A stretch of DNA of 6,405 bases. It comes from an uncultured Eubacteriales bacterium. GTDB taxonomy: Bacteria > Bacillota > Clostridia > Oscillospirales > Oscillospiraceae. A model generated the notes under the pieces. The model saw only the letters and a program-made list of their open reading frames with translations, had not been told where the DNA came from and did not search any database. The first letter of the stretch is position 1. Each line of letters begins with the position of its first letter. Location of the stretch: the NCBI GenBank assembly GCA_900551995.1, contig URXW01000061.1, forward strand, positions 1-6,405, in the 5' to 3' direction. The translations under genes were made by a program, and so were the position numbers. Below are positions 4,401-6,405 of the stretch, piece by piece.

Positions 4401-6032
4401 ATGGCAAAGATCATTAAGCGCGGCGACGACGCCCGCAAAGCACTGGAAGCCGGCGTCAACCAGCTGGCGGATACCGTTAAGGTCACGCTGGGCCCCAAGG
4501 GCCGCAACGTGGTGCTGGATAAGAAGTTCGGTACGCCCCTGATCACCAACGACGGCGTGTCCATCGCCAAGGAGATCGAGCTGGACGATCCGTTTGAGAA
4601 CATGGGCGCGCAGCTGGTGCGCGAGGTGTCCACCAAGACCAACGACGTGGCAGGCGACGGCACCACCACCGCCACCCTGCTGGCACAGGCCATGATCCAC
4701 GAGGGTCTGCGGAATCTGGCGGCCGGTGCCAACCCCATCGTTATGAAGAAGGGCATGGCGAAGGCCGTGGATGCCGCCGTCAGTGCCATCAAGGAGCAGA
4801 GCCAGAAGGTCAACGGCACCGACGACATCGCCCGCGTGGGCACCGTGTCCTCCAGTGACGAGACCATCGGCAAGCTCATCGCCGAGGCCATGGAGAAGGT
4901 CTCCGCCGACGGCGTTATCACCATTGAGGAGTCCAAGACCGCCGAGACCTACTCTGAGGTCGTGGAGGGCATGATGTTCGACCGCGGCTACATCACCCCC
5001 TACATGGCCACCGACATGGAGAAGATGGAGGCTGTGGTGGACGATCCCTACATCCTCATCACCGATAAGAAGATCTCCGTCATCAGCGACATCCTGCCCC
5101 TGCTGGAGCAGATGCTCCAGAGCGGCAAGAAGCTGTTCATCATCGCCGAGGACGTGGAGGGCGAGGCTCTCAGCACCCTGCTGGTGAACCGTCTGAAGGG
5201 CGTTCTGAACGTGGTGTGCGTCAAGGCTCCCGGCTTCGGTGATCGCCGCAAGGAGATGCTGCAGGATATTGCCATCCTCACCGGCGGTCAGGTCATCAGC
5301 GAGGAGCTGGGTCTGACGCTGAAGGATGCCACCGTTGATATGCTGGGTCGTGCCCGTCAGATCAAGGTCACCAAGGAGAACACCATCATCGTGGACGGCA
5401 TGGGCGACCAGAACGCCATCAAGGATCGTGTTTCCCAGATCCGCGCCCAGATCGGCGTGACCACCAGCGAGTACGACAAGGAGAAGCTCCAGGAGCGTCT
5501 CGCCAAGCTCGCCGGCGGCGTGGCGGTCATCAAGGTCGGTGCCGCCACCGAGACGGAGATGAAGGAGAAGAAGCTCCGCATCGAGGACGCGCTGAACGCC
5601 ACCAAGGCCGCCGTTGAGGAGGGCATCGTGGCTGGCGGCGGCACCATCTACGTGAACGTGATCCCCGCCGTCACCGCGCTGCTGAACAGCACCGAGGGCG
5701 ACGAGCGTGTGGGCGTGCAGCTGGTGGCGAAGGCTCTGGAGGCTCCTATCCGCCAGATCGCTGCCAACGCCGGTATCGACGGCTCCGTAGTGCTGGAGAA
5801 GGTTCGCAGCTCCGGCAAGAACGGCTTCGGCTTCGACGCCTACAAGGAGGAGTATTGCGACATGATCGCCAGCGGCATCGTGGATCCCGCCAAGGTGACC
5901 CGCAGCGCGCTGGAGAATGCCGCCAGCGTGTCCGGCATGGTGCTGACCACCGAATCTCTGGTGGCCGACAAGCCCCAGCCCCCCACTCCGGCTCCCGCCG
6001 CACCCGACATGGGCGGCATGGGCATGTATTAA
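4401..6032 (+). CDS. groEL: chaperonin GroEL (Hsp60, Cpn60)
   Basis: GroEL is the double-ring ATP-driven folding chamber that works with GroES. The 543-residue length is normal. The N-terminal equatorial domain carries TLGPKGRNVVLD (29-40), the ATP/Mg-binding NDGVSI (50-55, D51) and GDGTTT (85-90 region). The apical domain includes the conserved KAPGFGDRRKEML segment. The second equatorial half has RIEDALNATKAAVEEGIVAG with D396 as the expected catalytic aspartate for ATP hydrolysis, followed by the GGGT turn. The C-terminus ends in a short Gly-Met tail (MGGMGMY) after a Pro/Ala-rich linker. The start is ATG 4401 with GGAGG nine bases upstream. It is co-transcribed with groES and ended by a strong terminator at 6095-6130. 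No truncation or missing key residue is seen. Confidence 0.99.
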   Translation: MAKIIKRGDDARKALEAGVNQLADTVKVTLGPKGRNVVLDKKFGTPLITNDGVSIAKEIELDDPFENMGAQLVREVSTKTNDVAGDGTTTATLLAQAMIHEGLRNLAAGANPIVMKKGMAKAVDAAVSAIKEQSQKVNGTDDIARVGTVSSSDETIGKLIAEAMEKVSADGVITIEESKTAETYSEVVEGMMFDRGYITPYMATDMEKMEAVVDDPYILITDKKISVISDILPLLEQMLQSGKKLFIIAEDVEGEALSTLLVNRLKGVLNVVCVKAPGFGDRRKEMLQDIAILTGGQVISEELGLTLKDATVDMLGRARQIKVTKENTIIVDGMGDQNAIKDRVSQIRAQIGVTTSEYDKEKLQERLAKLAGGVAVIKVGAATETEMKEKKLRIEDALNATKAAVEEGIVAGGGTIYVNVIPAVTALLNSTEGDERVGVQLVAKALEAPIRQIAANAGIDGSVVLEKVRSSGKNGFGFDAYKEEYCDMIASGIVDPAKVTRSALENAASVSGMVLTTESLVADKPQPPTPAPAAPDMGGMGMY

Positions 6033-6094
6033 GAAACGGGCGCGCTCCGCTCCGGCACTTCGCGTTGGGAGGCGGTCTAAGCCTCGATCTCGGC

Positions 6095-6130
6095 ACGGTG
6101 CGGCGGCATACGCCGCCGCACCGTTTTTTT
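6095..6130 (+). terminator. strong intrinsic terminator of the groESL operon
   Basis: ACGGTGCGGCGGC (6095-6107) pairs perfectly with GCCGCCGCACCGT (6112-6124) around an ATAC loop, a 13-bp GC-rich stem, followed directly by seven T (6124-6130). It lies 62 bases after the groEL stop. Confidence 0.96.
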
Positions 6131-6153
6131 CTTCCGGTTTTGCAAAAAACCTG

Positions 6154-6183
6154 TTGACAAAGGGCGTCGGGATATGGTATAGT
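6154..6183 (+). promoter_or_regulatory. promoter of the tRNA-Met/tRNA-Glu unit
   Basis: A consensus TTGACA (6154-6159), an 18-base spacer and TATAGT (6178-6183), with an extended -10 TG at 6175-6176. Transcription would start near 6190, about 19 bases before the tRNA-Met 5' end. Confidence 0.85.
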
Positions 6184-6208
6184 AACTCGTGCCTGTCGAG
6201 GACGACAT

Positions 6209-6285
6209 GGCGGCGTAGCTCAGTTGGCTAGAGCATGCGGTTCATACCCGCAGTGTCACCGGTTCAAATCCAGTCGCCGCTACCA
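6209..6285 (+). tRNA. tRNA-Met (anticodon CAT), elongator type
   Basis: The gene is 77 bases including encoded CCA and folds into a complete cloverleaf. The acceptor GGCGGCG pairs with CGCCGCT (first pair G-U), the D-stem is GCTC/GAGC, and the anticodon stem TGCGG/CCGCA encloses the loop TTCATAC with CAT at 34-36. The T-loop is TTCAAAT and the discriminator base is A. It lacks the GGG/CCC anticodon-stem pairs and the 1-72 mismatch of initiators, and it resembles elongator tRNA-Met (GGCGG...GTAGCTCAG), not the lysidine-modified tRNA-Ile, though the latter cannot be formally excluded. In the T-stem, ACCGG against CCAGT leaves one C-A mismatch (C51-A63), where T-A would be normal. Confidence 0.95.
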
Positions 6286-6286
6286 G

Positions 6287-6316
6287 ACCGGAGAGATGCG
6301 TCCGCATCTCTCCGGT
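6287..6316 (+). repeat. 14-bp perfect hairpin between the two tRNA genes
   Basis: ACCGGAGAGATGCG (6287-6300) is exactly complementary to CGCATCTCTCCGGT (6303-6316). With the two central bases only, the loop is really a GTCC tetraloop on a 13-bp stem. It starts one base after the tRNA-Met CCA. The sequence after it (ATACCCCTCG) has no U-tract, so it is not a classical terminator. It may be a processing stem or a decayed terminator. Confidence 0.85.
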
Positions 6317-6331
6317 ATACCCCTCGAAAAC

Positions 6332-6405
6332 GGCCCGTTGGTCAAGAGGCTAAGACACGGCCCTTTCACGGCTGTAACATGGGTTCGATTCCCGTACGGG
6401 TCACC
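6332..6405 (+). tRNA. tRNA-Glu (anticodon TTC), last base of CCA cut by the window edge
   Basis: The acceptor GGCCCGT pairs with ACGGGTC (one G-U). A short D-stem GTC/GAC is followed by the anticodon stem CGGCC/GGCTG, with loop CTTTCAC giving TTC. The T-arm is ATGGG-TTCGATT-CCCGT with one U-G pair. The discriminator is A6403, followed by CC at 6404-6405; the final A of the encoded CCA would be the next base outside the window. It lies 46 bases after tRNA-Met and has no strong promoter of its own, so it is probably co-transcribed. Confidence 0.95.

Noticed and set aside
4208..4936. 242-residue minus-strand frame over the spacer and the groEL 5' part
   Set aside because: Ser/Ala/Thr-rich antisense shadow of groEL; it would also cross the structured spacer without a start signal.
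1..6405. Mobile element, CRISPR array, prophage or defence island
   Set aside because: No transposase, integrase, regularly spaced repeats or phage-like genes were seen; all recognised genes are housekeeping or common membrane families.

Overview
The window looks like ordinary chromosomal backbone of a GC-rich member of the Bacillota, most likely an Oscillospiraceae-type Clostridium relative. This is an inference from four things: strong AGGAGG-type ribosome binding sites, a perfect CIRCE operator (the HrcA site) in front of groESL, tRNA genes with encoded CCA, and the protein flavour of the RlmL-like methyltransferase and GroEL. No mobile element, CRISPR array, phage gene or defence system was recognised.

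Layout. Positions 1-1323 (minus strand) hold a membrane-protein operon. A Cro/C1-type HTH protein with a C-terminal membrane helix runs in frame, without a stop codon, into an NfeD-family membrane protein, and is followed by the N-terminal part of an SPFH/stomatin-like protein cut by the window edge. Positions 1324-1581 are a divergent control region with a good sigma-A-type promoter on each strand. Positions 1582-2697 (plus) encode a THUMP-domain rRNA guanine methyltransferase of the RlmL N-half/YpsC type. Positions 2845-3771 encode a diacylglycerol-kinase-family lipid kinase that starts at GTG.

Positions 3826-6130 are the chaperonin operon. An extended -10 promoter overlaps a CIRCE whose perfect arms are 17 bp rather than the canonical 9 bp. 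Then come groES, an unusually long and hairpin-rich 179-nt spacer, groEL, and a very strong intrinsic terminator. Positions 6154-6405 carry a tRNA promoter, an elongator tRNA-Met(CAT) with a C-A mismatch in its T-stem, a 14-bp perfect hairpin without a U-tract, and a tRNA-Glu(TTC) that loses only the last A of CCA at the window end.

How the parts work together. NfeD and SPFH proteins are commonly encoded side by side and are thought to act together in membrane microdomains; here a DNA-binding domain sits at the head of the same operon. GroES and GroEL form the heat-regulated chaperonin under probable HrcA control. The methyltransferase and lipid kinase are independent housekeeping genes. The points most worth a second look are the HTH-NfeD fusion with its nested internal start and the structured groES-groEL spacer. 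Neither is proof of a new system.
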